Assembly (NCBI GenBank): GCA_944320685.1
Contig: CALUIK010000001.1
Coordinates: 186,001-250,000 of the forward strand
Direction of reading: 5' to 3'
Source of the DNA: an uncultured Alistipes sp.
GTDB taxonomy: Bacteria > Bacteroidota > Bacteroidia > Bacteroidales > Rikenellaceae
DNA length: 64,000 nucleotides
Shown here: positions 34,344-42,576 of the stretch, one piece after another
How positions within the stretch are numbered: the first letter of the stretch is position 1
How the letters are laid out: each line of letters opens with the position of its first letter
Notes under the pieces: generated by a model
Told to the model about the DNA's origin: nothing
Databases searched by the model: none
Seen by the model: the letters and a program-made list of their open reading frames with translations, nothing else
Translations under genes and position numbers: made by a program

Positions 34344-36538
34344 CGGCTACCTGTTCGTTTGCCGACAATGAGTTCGAAGTCGAGCGTGCGGCGGCGCAGA
34401 TCGGCCCCTTTGACGCGGATCCACACCTCGTCGCCCAGCGTCAGCCGGCGTCCGGTATTGCGGCCCACGACCTCGAAACGCACCTCGTCGAAATAGTAGT
34501 AGTCGCCCTCGATGTCGCGCAGGAAGGCCATGCCCTCGATGTGCGTCTCTTCCAGCTCGACATATACGCCCCACTCGCTCATGCCCGAGACATGGCCCTT
34601 GAACATCTGGCCTATCTTGTCTTTCATGAACTCGACCATCTTGTACTTGATCGAGGCGCGTTCGGCCTCCGACGCCACCACCTCTCGGTCCGACGCATAG
34701 GCGCACTGCGCCTCAAGCGTCTTCTTGTCGGCCGAGCGGCCGCCCGCAAGGTAACGCGCCAGCAGACGGTGCACCATCATGTCGGGATAGCGTCGTATGG
34801 GCGAAGTGAAGTGCGTGTAGTATTTGAAGGCAAGGCCGTAGTGCCCTATGTTGTCCGTCGTATAGAATGCCTTGGCCATACTGCGCACCGCCAGCATCGA
34901 GATGGCATTGGCTTCGGGACGGCCCTTAACCTCCGACACAAGGCGGTTTATCGCCTTGGCCACGGCACGCCCCTTCGAGGCGCGGAACTGGTGCCCGAAA
35001 CGCAGTACGAATTCGCGGAAACGCGTCAGCTTCTCCTCGTTCGGCTCGTCGTGCACACGGTATACCATCGTACGGGCCGTGCGCCGCGCGCCCTCCACAC
35101 GGTAGGCGCAATATTCCGCCACGCGGCGGTTGGCAAGCAGCATGAACTCCTCGATCATCTGGTTCGACTCCTTCTGCTCCTTGGTGTAGACGCCCAGCGG
35201 CCGTCCCTTCTCGTCGAGTATGAACTTGAACTCCTCGCGCTCGAAGCTGATGGCCCCGTTCTTGAAACGGCGCTGACGCATCGTCTGCGCCAGACGGTTC
35301 AACGTGCCAATCTCCTCGGCATAATCCCCGACACCTGTTTCGATACGCGCCTGAGCCTCGGCATAGGTGAAGCGGCGGTCGGAATATATCACCGTGCGGC
35401 CGAACCACTCGTCCTGCACCTCGGCATCGTCATTCAGGGTGAAGACTGCCGAGAAACAGAGGCTCTCCTCGTTCGGGCGCAGCGAACACAGCTCGTTGGA
35501 GAGACGCTCGGGAAGCATCGGCACCGTACGGTCCACAAGATAGACCGACGTGCCGCGCTCGCGCGCCTCGCAGTCCAGCACCGAGTCGGGCCGCACATAA
35601 TGCGTCACGTCGGCAATATGCACGCCCACCTCCCAAAGGCCGTTCTCCAGCTTGCGGATCGAGAGCGCATCGTCGAAATCCTTTGCATCGGCCGGATCGA
35701 CCGTAAAGGTGGTGATGCCGCGGAAATCGCGCCGTTCGGCATAGTCCTTCTCCGTAATCTGCCCCGGGATGGCTTCGGCTGCAGCCTCGACATCAGCCTC
35801 GAACTTGTACGGCAGGTCGAACTCCGCGAGGATGGCATGCATCTCGGTATCGTTGTCGCCCTCACGGCCCAGACGCTCTATCAGCACGCCGCGCGGACTG
35901 TGGTCACCTTCACGCCACTCCGAGATGCGGAACACGACCTTGTCGCCATCATTCACGCCCGGGCAGTCCTTGCGCGAAAAATATATGTCCATCGGCAGCT
36001 TGCGCGAATCGGGATGCACGAACACCGCCTGACGGCTCACCTCCGCAACACCCACATAACGCTTGCCGCTGCGCTCCAGCACCGCCGTGATCGTGCCCTC
36101 GGGATGCCCGCCGTCGCGCGCCTGCCGCTGCAACGCCACCTCGACGCGGTCGCCGTCCAGCGCATAGCCCGTGTTGTGATGGTTTACGTATATGTCATTC
36201 TCCAACTCCTCGACCTTGACATACGCGGCTCCCGACGCCAGCATGTCGACCACGCCCTCGTATCGGGGCAGCTGCGACGTCGAAAGCTGGTACTTGTCGC
36301 GGCCGCGGCGTTCGATGACGCCGTCGCGTTCCAACGCCTCGACAATATCGCGCACGACGTAACGGCTCTCGCGCGAGGCATCGCCCGAAGACGTCGTGAG
36401 CTGCTTGAGCGTAAAACTCCTATCGGGATACTCCCGAAACATATCGGCTATGAATCCCGCCCTGTCCTGTGTCGAAACACTCCGGCGCGGCTCCGAACGG
36501 TCACCGCGGCGCGATTCTCTCTTCCTTGACTGTCTCAT
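34337..36538 (-). CDS. rnr: Ribonuclease R
   Basis: RNase R is a 3'-to-5' processive exoribonuclease able to degrade structured RNA. The 733-residue protein has an N-terminal winged-helix region, cold-shock domains, the catalytic RNB domain with the metal-binding TVDPADAKDFDDALSI string, YLVDRTVPMLPERLSNELCS and an S1 domain near the C-terminus (FKGHVSGMSEWGVYVEL). A basic N-terminus (MRQSRKRESRRGDRSEPRR) could help RNA binding. The ATG overlaps the stop of the upstream M20 gene (ATGA), and its stop overlaps mqnC, so translation along the set is coupled. Confidence 0.96.
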   Translation of the reverse strand: MRQSRKRESRRGDRSEPRRSVSTQDRAGFIADMFREYPDRSFTLKQLTTSSGDASRESRYVVRDIVEALERDGVIERRGRDKYQLSTSQLPRYEGVVDMLASGAAYVKVEELENDIYVNHHNTGYALDGDRVEVALQRQARDGGHPEGTITAVLERSGKRYVGVAEVSRQAVFVHPDSRKLPMDIYFSRKDCPGVNDGDKVVFRISEWREGDHSPRGVLIERLGREGDNDTEMHAILAEFDLPYKFEADVEAAAEAIPGQITEKDYAERRDFRGITTFTVDPADAKDFDDALSIRKLENGLWEVGVHIADVTHYVRPDSVLDCEARERGTSVYLVDRTVPMLPERLSNELCSLRPNEESLCFSAVFTLNDDAEVQDEWFGRTVIYSDRRFTYAEAQARIETGVGDYAEEIGTLNRLAQTMRQRRFKNGAISFEREEFKFILDEKGRPLGVYTKEQKESNQMIEEFMLLANRRVAEYCAYRVEGARRTARTMVYRVHDEPNEEKLTRFREFVLRFGHQFRASKGRAVAKAINRLVSEVKGRPEANAISMLAVRSMAKAFYTTDNIGHYGLAFKYYTHFTSPIRRYPDMMVHRLLARYLAGGRSADKKTLEAQCAYASDREVVASEAERASIKYKMVEFMKDKIGQMFKGHVSGMSEWGVYVELEETHIEGMAFLRDIEGDYYYFDEVRFEVVGRNTGRRLTLGDEVWIRVKGADLRRRTLDFELIVGKRTGSRW

Positions 36539-37641
36539 CTGTTCAGAATATTAAGTGCCAACTGATACATGAACTCCTCGCCCACGGCCAAAGCCCGCTC
36601 GTCGGGGAGGAAAGTGGCCGTATGCGCGCGGCCCGAAGCGCGGCCCACGCCCAAACGGTAAAAGAGCGAAGGATACACGTGCGTATAGAACCCGAAATCC
36701 TCGGCAGTAGTGCGCATCCCGAGATCCCTCACCACGAAGCCCTTGCTGTCGGCCAACACCATCGCCTCGTACGTAAGGCGGCGATCGTTCTCGACACACG
36801 GATAGCCGTGGCGTATATCGTTCTCCACCTCAACATCGTACTTGTACTCGATCTCCTCGGCGATATGCGCTATCATCTCCTTGACTCGCGCCCGCAGGTT
36901 CTCGTCGAACGTACGCATAGTGCCGTCGCATGCGACCGTCTCGGGAATGACATTGGTGGCGCCGTCCGCCGCCACATGGCCTATGGATACCACGCACACG
37001 TCGCTGTTGAGCCGGTTCAGGCGCAGTATAAGGTCGGACGCGGCGACAACCGCATCCTTTATGCGGTCGCGCATGGCGGCATGGCCCCCGACACCCTTCA
37101 CCTTGAAATGCAATTCGTCTGCCGAAGCCATGAACTTGCCCGGGCAGAAACCTATCTCGCCGACCTCGAGGTCGGCATCGACATGCTCGCCTATGACGGC
37201 AGCCACATCATACCCATCGAACGGTTTTTCCGCCAGCACCAGCGACGCGCCGCCCGGGTCCTTCTCCTCGGCAGGTTGGAAAAGCCCGAAAAGCGTACCC
37301 TCGAAGTCGGGGTCGGCATGCAGGCGCTTCAACACTCCGTACAACACCGCCGCATGGCAGTCGTGGCCGCAGGCGTGCATGACACCCTTGTTCTGCGAAG
37401 CCCACTCCACGCCCGTCATCTCGCAGACTGGCAGCGCATCTATGTCGGCGCGCAGCACGACACAACGCTTCGGATTGCCGCGCCGTCCCTCGATACGAGC
37501 CAGCACGCCCGTCCCTGCGACAGGGCGGTTCTCTATACCCTCCTTCGACAGTTCGGCCGCAATGAACGCCGCCGTAGCGTGCTCCTCGAACGAAAGTTCG
37601 GGACGGCGGTGCAACATGCGGCGAAAATCCTTGGTATCCAT
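36535..37641 (-). CDS. M20 family amidohydrolase (peptidase/N-acyl amino acid hydrolase)
   Basis: This 368-residue metal-dependent amidohydrolase belongs to the M20D/HipO-like group that cleaves N-acyl amino acids or peptides. Metal-site strings are VVLRADIDALPV, MHACGHDCHAAVLYG, LFQPAEEKDPGGA and the C-terminal TAEDFGFYTHV. The ATG at 37641 (MDTKDFRRMLHRRPELSFEE) starts at the conserved region; ATG 37668 is also in frame and would add nine residues. The substrate is unknown. No signal peptide is seen, so the enzyme is probably cytoplasmic. It overlaps rnr by 4 bp and lies 135 nt downstream of the methyltransferase gene. Confidence 0.88.
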   Translation of the reverse strand: MDTKDFRRMLHRRPELSFEEHATAAFIAAELSKEGIENRPVAGTGVLARIEGRRGNPKRCVVLRADIDALPVCEMTGVEWASQNKGVMHACGHDCHAAVLYGVLKRLHADPDFEGTLFGLFQPAEEKDPGGASLVLAEKPFDGYDVAAVIGEHVDADLEVGEIGFCPGKFMASADELHFKVKGVGGHAAMRDRIKDAVVAASDLILRLNRLNSDVCVVSIGHVAADGATNVIPETVACDGTMRTFDENLRARVKEMIAHIAEEIEYKYDVEVENDIRHGYPCVENDRRLTYEAMVLADSKGFVVRDLGMRTTAEDFGFYTHVYPSLFYRLGVGRASGRAHTATFLPDERALAVGEEFMYQLALNILNR

Positions 37642-37776
37642 AACTTCACGATTAGTAAATCCGGTCATCAACCCTCTGCGGCCCGAAGCCGCCGTCGGCG
37701 CGCTCGCGTCGGATCCGCATTGTACGTTCGGCGAACGCCGGGTTCCTGCCGACGACACCTGCGGCCGCGCCGTGCG

Positions 37777-38667
37777 TCACCGCTCCGGCGCGAATACGCG
37801 CGGAGCATGTTTCGCCGCCATACGCGACAACAGGGATATGTATTCGGGCGTAGTACCGCAGCATCCGCCCACAATATTCACAAGGCCCTTGCGGCAATAC
37901 TCCTCCATGCCGCGGACGAACTTCTCGGCTCCGACCGAAGGCTCCCCAGCGGCGGGATATGCCGCAACGGGTTTCCCGCACAACGCGGCCAGCATCTCCA
38001 GCGAGGCGCCCATCGCCCGCGGAGAGTCCGAGCAGTTGAACCCCGCCACAGCGATATCCTCCATCGGCAGTTCCTTGAGGAAGGTGGCGATCGGAGCGCC
38101 GTTGGCAACACGCCCCTCCAAACGCGACAACACCGCCGATACCGCTACGGGCACTCCGGCGTCGAGTTTGCGGCAGCGCTCGGCCGCGATCGCGGCATTG
38201 CGCGAGTCCATCACCGTCTCCACAAGGATAATGTCGGCGCCGCCGTCCAGCAGGCCCCGTATGACCGTCTCGTAGACCTCGCCCAGACGCTCCTCGGTCA
38301 CATCGTTCGCAAGCGATATGTTGCGTGTCGAGGGGCCAACCGATCCCGCGACGAAACGCCGCCGCTGCGGCGTGGAATAACGATCGGCGCAGGCGCGCGC
38401 AATCTCGGCGCCGCGGCGCGCGATCTCGTACGACCGTTCCGACAGCCCGAAATGCTCCAGACACAAGGCATCGGCGCAAAGCGTGTCCGTCGTTATTATA
38501 TCGGCCCCCGCATCGAGATAGTCCTCGTGCACGGCCGCTACGGCCGCCTCGTTATCGAGCGTCATCGCCTCAAGGCATCCCTTGCCGCCACGCCGCATCA
38601 ACTCGGTGCCCACAGCGCCGTCAAGCACCAGAATACGCTCCGAAAGAGCCTTCATAAAATCGTTCAT
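37777..38667 (-). CDS. Stand-alone homocysteine S-methyltransferase domain protein
   Basis: At 296 residues this corresponds to the homocysteine-binding module alone. LVLDGAVGTELMRRG at the N-terminus, VAGSVGPSTRNISLAND, and the zinc ligands in GFNCSDSP and VGGCCGTTPEYI are typical of the N-terminal module of cobalamin-dependent MetH and of free-standing methyltransferases (MmuM, BHMT). There are no pterin-, cobalamin- or activation-domain sequences. It may donate the homocysteine module to a split MetH encoded elsewhere, or act as an S-methylmethionine-type enzyme. It follows the cyclotransferase gene by 4 nt, so the two are likely cotranscribed. Confidence 0.85.
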   Translation of the reverse strand: MNDFMKALSERILVLDGAVGTELMRRGGKGCLEAMTLDNEAAVAAVHEDYLDAGADIITTDTLCADALCLEHFGLSERSYEIARRGAEIARACADRYSTPQRRRFVAGSVGPSTRNISLANDVTEERLGEVYETVIRGLLDGGADIILVETVMDSRNAAIAAERCRKLDAGVPVAVSAVLSRLEGRVANGAPIATFLKELPMEDIAVAGFNCSDSPRAMGASLEMLAALCGKPVAAYPAAGEPSVGAEKFVRGMEEYCRKGLVNIVGGCCGTTPEYISLLSRMAAKHAPRVFAPER

Positions 38668-38671
38668 CGCG

Positions 38672-39463
38672 TCAACGTTCTACTATCTCGACCTCGAAAA
38701 GTTTGCACCACCGCTTGCCCGTGACAAAGATACGCCCGGCAGCCGCGTCGTACGCTATGCCGTTGAAAACATCCGTATCATCGAAGGTGTCCCCTGCATC
38801 CAACAGCCCCGAGAAATCAACGACGCCCTCCACGACGCCCGTCGAGGGCTCGATGATCATCACGTAGTCGGTCGTATAGACGTTGGCCCATATCTTGCCG
38901 TCGATCCACTCCAGTTCGTTCAGATAGTTTACCGGTTCGCCGCGCAGCGTAACCGTCACACTCCCCTCGCGGCGAAAACCGTCGGGGTCGATACGGTATA
39001 TCTGCGGCGAGCCGTTCGACATGTACAGTTTCTCGCCGTCGGAGGTAAGGCCCCACCCCTCACCCGGGTAGTGTACGTCGTCGATAAGTTTTCCCTGGAG
39101 GTCGTATATGTGCACCGTATTGTTGGTCCACGTAAGCTGGTATATCCTGTCCCCCAGCACCGTGATGCCCTCGCCGAACTCGCGGCGCGGCAGCCGCACC
39201 ACCACATCGGCCTTGCCGGTCTCGAGATCCACCTTCTGCAGGACAGACTCGCCCCATTCGCCGGTGCCTTCCCACAGCACGCCGTCGACATATTGCAGGC
39301 CCTGCGTGTAGCTCGTCCGCAGATGGGGGTATACAGCCTTCACATTATAACCGTACATTACGGGCTCCACAGGCTTCACCGCCGCCGCGCTCCGGCTCGC
39401 CGGCCGCGAGCCGCACGAGGCTATGCCCACGCACATAATAAGAGCCGCCACGAAGATTTTCAT
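38672..39463 (-). CDS. Glutaminyl-peptide cyclotransferase, beta-propeller type, lipoprotein
   Basis: This 263-residue protein resembles plant and bacterial glutaminyl cyclases, which convert N-terminal glutamine of peptides to pyroglutamate using a five-bladed propeller. Family strings are RTSYTQGLQYVDGVLWEGTG, FGEGITVLGDRIYQLTW, YLNELEWIDGKIWANVY and DVFNGIAYDAAAGRIFVTGK. The N-terminus MKIFVAALIMCVGIASC is a lipoprotein signal, so it should be exported and membrane anchored. In-frame ATGs at 39469 and 39493 exist, but the -7 element at 39507-39514 leaves almost no leader for 39493. It heads the unit leading to the methyltransferase, M20, rnr and mqnC genes. Confidence 0.88.
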   Translation of the reverse strand: MKIFVAALIMCVGIASCGSRPASRSAAAVKPVEPVMYGYNVKAVYPHLRTSYTQGLQYVDGVLWEGTGEWGESVLQKVDLETGKADVVVRLPRREFGEGITVLGDRIYQLTWTNNTVHIYDLQGKLIDDVHYPGEGWGLTSDGEKLYMSNGSPQIYRIDPDGFRREGSVTVTLRGEPVNYLNELEWIDGKIWANVYTTDYVMIIEPSTGVVEGVVDFSGLLDAGDTFDDTDVFNGIAYDAAAGRIFVTGKRWCKLFEVEIVER

Positions 39464-39506
39464 CGTCATCTTGCTTTTGGGCGAAAACGCCATTCTCTCT
39501 TTGCGG

Positions 39507-39514
39507 CAAATATA
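39507..39514 (-). promoter_or_regulatory. -7 element deciding the cyclotransferase start
   Basis: Minus-strand TATATTTG matches TAnnTTTG. A transcript from here would start near 39500, so the ATG at 39493 would be nearly leaderless, while those at 39469 and 39463 have leaders of about 30-37 nt. Confidence 0.55.
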
Positions 39515-39552
39515 CAAAAAAAACGCAAACCGCGCCACCGTCCAAACGCATA

Positions 39553-39577
39553 GCGGCCCCCCGAAAGGAAGGGCCGC
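39553..39577 (-). terminator. Hairpin after the V-ATPase operon
   Basis: GCGGCCC (39553-39559) and GGGCCGC (39571-39577) can pair with an 11-nt loop, 24 nt after the ntpK stop at 39601. There is no clean T-run on the minus strand, so it is a weak terminator. Confidence 0.4.
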
Positions 39578-39600
39578 CATACGATCGCCACACAGGCCGT

Positions 39601-40068
39601 CTATGCTACGGCGCTGGCGATAAGGAACGTTGCCGCAACGGTAAGGATGGCGTACAACTCGGGATATGCCGCCATAATGAGCGTCTTACCCATCACGTCG
39701 TGACCGTTGCCGATGGCGGTGATACCGTTGGCGCACACCTTGCCCTGATAGATGGCGGCGGCCAGATTCACGATACCGACCAGAATACCTATGCTAAGAA
39801 CGGCCGCACCCTGAAGCATCGTGATCTCGGGAGTGATGATGTTGTAGATGTTCGTCACCATGAAGAAACATACGAAGCCGTAGAGGCCCTGCGAACCCGG
39901 CAGCGCCGAGAGGGCCATATAGCTACCGAATGCTCCGCTGTTCTTCTTCATGGCGCCTACTGCCGCCTGACCGCAGATCGAAGTACCGACTGCCGAAGCG
40001 ATACCTGCAAGGCCCACCATGAGAGCTACGCCCACGTAGGCCATTACCAATGCTGTTGAATTTTCCAT
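39601..40068 (-). CDS. ntpK: V-type ATPase membrane rotor subunit K
   Basis: This 155-residue proteolipid has four membrane helices, two fused hairpins as in Enterococcus hirae NtpK. It forms the rotor ring that carries the coupling ion. The essential carboxylate is E137 in AAYPELYAIL of the last helix; the equivalent position in the first hairpin (around G64 in SQGLYGFV) has no acidic residue. L56, S59 and Q60 in LPGSQ, and Q108 in YQGKV, match the Na+ ligands of E. hirae NtpK (Leu61, Thr64, Gln65, Gln110, Glu139). That predicts Na+ rather than proton coupling. It is the last gene of the operon. Confidence 0.95.
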   Translation of the reverse strand: MENSTALVMAYVGVALMVGLAGIASAVGTSICGQAAVGAMKKNSGAFGSYMALSALPGSQGLYGFVCFFMVTNIYNIITPEITMLQGAAVLSIGILVGIVNLAAAIYQGKVCANGITAIGNGHDVMGKTLIMAAYPELYAILTVAATFLIASAVA

Positions 40069-40108
40069 AATAGTGTTTGTGTGTTATTGAATTTTACGTT
40101 TTGTTTTC

Positions 40109-41965
40109 TTACTTGTCCTCGTTCCGCAGCGGCTCGAACGAACGGGTCGCCATCTCGAAGCCGGCGTTCTTGTAGAACTCCACGAAGGTGAGTCGCATGG
40201 GGTGCACCAGCGACGATATGGTCGACATGAAGAGGTTGATGCCGTGACCGATCAACAGTATGATCGAGGTACCCGCCACCTGCAGCGCCACAGCCCACCA
40301 CGGCGAAGCCGACAGGTCGCCGTCGAGCCCCGTTATGCCAATTGCCAGAGAGTTGAACACCAGCGCCAGCACGCCGCCCGAGAGTCCGATTGCAAAGAGA
40401 CGTATGTAGCTCAACACGTCGCTCAACAGTCCCGTAACGTTGTTGTAGGTGTTCCACAAGCCCGAACCGAAGTTCACGAATATGTTCTTGCCCGGCGAGT
40501 TGAAGAACAGCATCAGCACCATGCCCAGACCCGCCACGGCAAGGAATGCCGGCGAGCCCATCGTGAAGCCCGGAATAACCCATGCCTCGTTGAGCATCGC
40601 AAGGCCCGACGCCATACAGCACGAGAGGATCAGCAGGAACCACCCGAGCGTACTCAACGCATGCCGCAGGCCGAACAGCCGCGTCGTCATGCATATGTTT
40701 ATCAGCAGGCCCAGCAATATCTGCACCACGCCCAACGCCAGCGCTATGGAGAAGAAGTCCTGCTGGAAGTTGAGGAAGTGGAAGCCCTCGAACATCGGCG
40801 CCTCCGATATAGAAAGGCCGAAGAAGGAGTTGGAGTAGAACCCGAACAGCACCGTAGCGCTGCCGCAGATTATCGTAAGCCATGCCGCGCGGTGGAGGCT
40901 TGCGCCGCCCTTTTTCAGGAGCAGCAGCCCCGCCAGCAGCAGGATAAGTCCATAGCCCGCGTCGTTGAGGCAGATTGCGAAGAAGAGCATGTAGAACGGG
41001 GCGAAGAATGGCGTAAGGTCCAGCGTGCCGTACTTGGGCAGCGCATAGAGCGACCCGATCAGCTCGAACACGCGCGCGAAGCGGTTGTTCTTCAACTTCA
41101 CTGGGGTATTGTCATCGGGCGTGGGGTCCTCCTTGATATACACCACATTGGGATACTCCTCCAGCAGGGCGTCCACCTTGCCCGAGGTCTCCTTCTCGGC
41201 CCACCCCTCCATGACGATGAGCGAGCCGTCGGCGGCCTCCGCGGCCGTACCCCGTATCTTCACGTTCTGCATGCGCACGGTGAGGTCATGCAATTTGGCG
41301 CGCATGGCATCCAGACTCGCGGCACAGCGCGAAAATACCCCGTCCATCTCCGCGATCGAGGCCTGCGCCTTCGCAGCCTCGGCGCGTGCGGCACGGTAAT
41401 CCATCGCCGGAGCCTTTATCTCCTGCGCGTCGATCGAGACCTCCTCGTCGGGCGCCGCCGCCACGACGAAGTATACGGTCGAAGCCGTACGGTTGATCTC
41501 CGCCACGGTATAGCGCTCACCCCACTCAGCCTCCGAGGCGTCGAAGGTCGAAGGCTGCGCCGTAAAGTACCGCAGCACGATGCCCGCACGCAAGAGCGAC
41601 GCTCCGCTCTCGGTGGAGAACTCGCCCCACGGCTCGATCTCGTCGGCCATCTTCGCAAAACGCGCCGCATCGCCCGCAAGCGCGGCCTTGCGCTGCTGCG
41701 CCTCCGTATAGGCGGCAAAGGCCTCGTCCCCGTCGGCGTAAGGAGCAGCATCCTTGCGCATGGACTTCGAACGTCCGAAGGCTTCGAGCCACGCCACAGC
41801 CTTGCGGCAGCTCTCGATGTCTGTCAGCAGCTGCCGGTCCTGTTCTGTCGGCTCCCAGCCCGTGGCCGTGATGTCCACGAGCCCCGTCTCACGCAGACGG
41901 GCCAAAAAATCGTCGCTCTGCTCGGCGAACAGCACGAAATCGTATCGCGACATCTCAACTATCAT
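40109..41965 (-). CDS. ntpI: V-type ATPase subunit I (membrane stator)
   Basis: Subunit I (a-subunit) combines a cytoplasmic N-terminal stator arm (about residues 1-310, helical) with a C-terminal membrane part of seven or eight helices (about 320-600) that forms the ion half-channels. Family strings are FFAPFYMLFFAICLNDAGYG at the start of the membrane part and SYIRLFAIGLSGGVLALVFN, which holds the conserved arginine that faces the rotor carboxylate, then IGHGINLFMSTISSLVHPMRL. The ATG overlaps the ntpD stop (ATGA). The length, 618 residues, is within the family range. Confidence 0.94.
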   Translation of the reverse strand: MIVEMSRYDFVLFAEQSDDFLARLRETGLVDITATGWEPTEQDRQLLTDIESCRKAVAWLEAFGRSKSMRKDAAPYADGDEAFAAYTEAQQRKAALAGDAARFAKMADEIEPWGEFSTESGASLLRAGIVLRYFTAQPSTFDASEAEWGERYTVAEINRTASTVYFVVAAAPDEEVSIDAQEIKAPAMDYRAARAEAAKAQASIAEMDGVFSRCAASLDAMRAKLHDLTVRMQNVKIRGTAAEAADGSLIVMEGWAEKETSGKVDALLEEYPNVVYIKEDPTPDDNTPVKLKNNRFARVFELIGSLYALPKYGTLDLTPFFAPFYMLFFAICLNDAGYGLILLLAGLLLLKKGGASLHRAAWLTIICGSATVLFGFYSNSFFGLSISEAPMFEGFHFLNFQQDFFSIALALGVVQILLGLLINICMTTRLFGLRHALSTLGWFLLILSCCMASGLAMLNEAWVIPGFTMGSPAFLAVAGLGMVLMLFFNSPGKNIFVNFGSGLWNTYNNVTGLLSDVLSYIRLFAIGLSGGVLALVFNSLAIGITGLDGDLSASPWWAVALQVAGTSIILLIGHGINLFMSTISSLVHPMRLTFVEFYKNAGFEMATRSFEPLRNEDK

Positions 41966-42570
41966 AGCATAGACCCCTCCGCAGCCTGTTGTTGACGGTT
42001 TTTCACAATTTTCTGAGCCGATTTCGAGAGGTTCTCCTCGTCCTCCATGAATCGCTTGATCTTACGTATGGCATCCTCGTAACCCGGGATCTGCACCTTT
42101 TCGTAGAGATTCACCTTCTGCGTGGTCTTGCGGCGCGAATAGTCCAGCAGTTCCATCTTGCGGTTGTATACCTCGCACTCGATGCCCAGACGCGCCGCCC
42201 GCTTCAGCAGGTCGATGCCGTCGGCATACCACGCCGGCGAAGAGAAGAGGTCGTAGGCCTTCTCCTCGAAGGCCACATCCTCCAATACGGGAGTGCGCAC
42301 GCCGGCAATCTTCTGCGTCGCCAGCCTTACATCGGCCACGCGCAGCAGGCTACAATCAAATTCGCCCCACAGCGCAGCCATGTAGTCGTACTCCGCCGTC
42401 AGCGCATCGAGGCGGCGGCGGAAATCCCGCGCCGTGTCACGCGCTTTCTTCACCTCGGAGCGCAGCGCCGACTCCTTGCTCTTGATGGTAGGGAGCGCCG
42501 TCTGCCGCATCTTGAGCTGTTTGCCCAGCTCGCCCAGCGAAGTCTTGTTATACTGAAATTTGATTGCCAT
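41962..42570 (-). CDS. ntpD: V-type ATPase subunit D (central shaft)
   Basis: Subunit D is the central axle, a long antiparallel coiled coil that turns inside the A3B3 head. The 202-residue protein begins KFQYNKTSLGELGKQLKMRQ and is strongly helical with LKRAARLGIECEVYNRK near the middle, consistent with the family. It lies 6 nt downstream of ntpB and overlaps ntpI by four bases. Confidence 0.9.
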   Translation of the reverse strand: MAIKFQYNKTSLGELGKQLKMRQTALPTIKSKESALRSEVKKARDTARDFRRRLDALTAEYDYMAALWGEFDCSLLRVADVRLATQKIAGVRTPVLEDVAFEEKAYDLFSSPAWYADGIDLLKRAARLGIECEVYNRKMELLDYSRRKTTQKVNLYEKVQIPGYEDAIRKIKRFMEDEENLSKSAQKIVKNRQQQAAEGSML

Positions 42571-42576
42571 AATACG

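Noticed and set aside
34277-36529. Long plus-strand open frame opposite rnr
   Set aside because: Antisense to RNase R; no recognisable domain.
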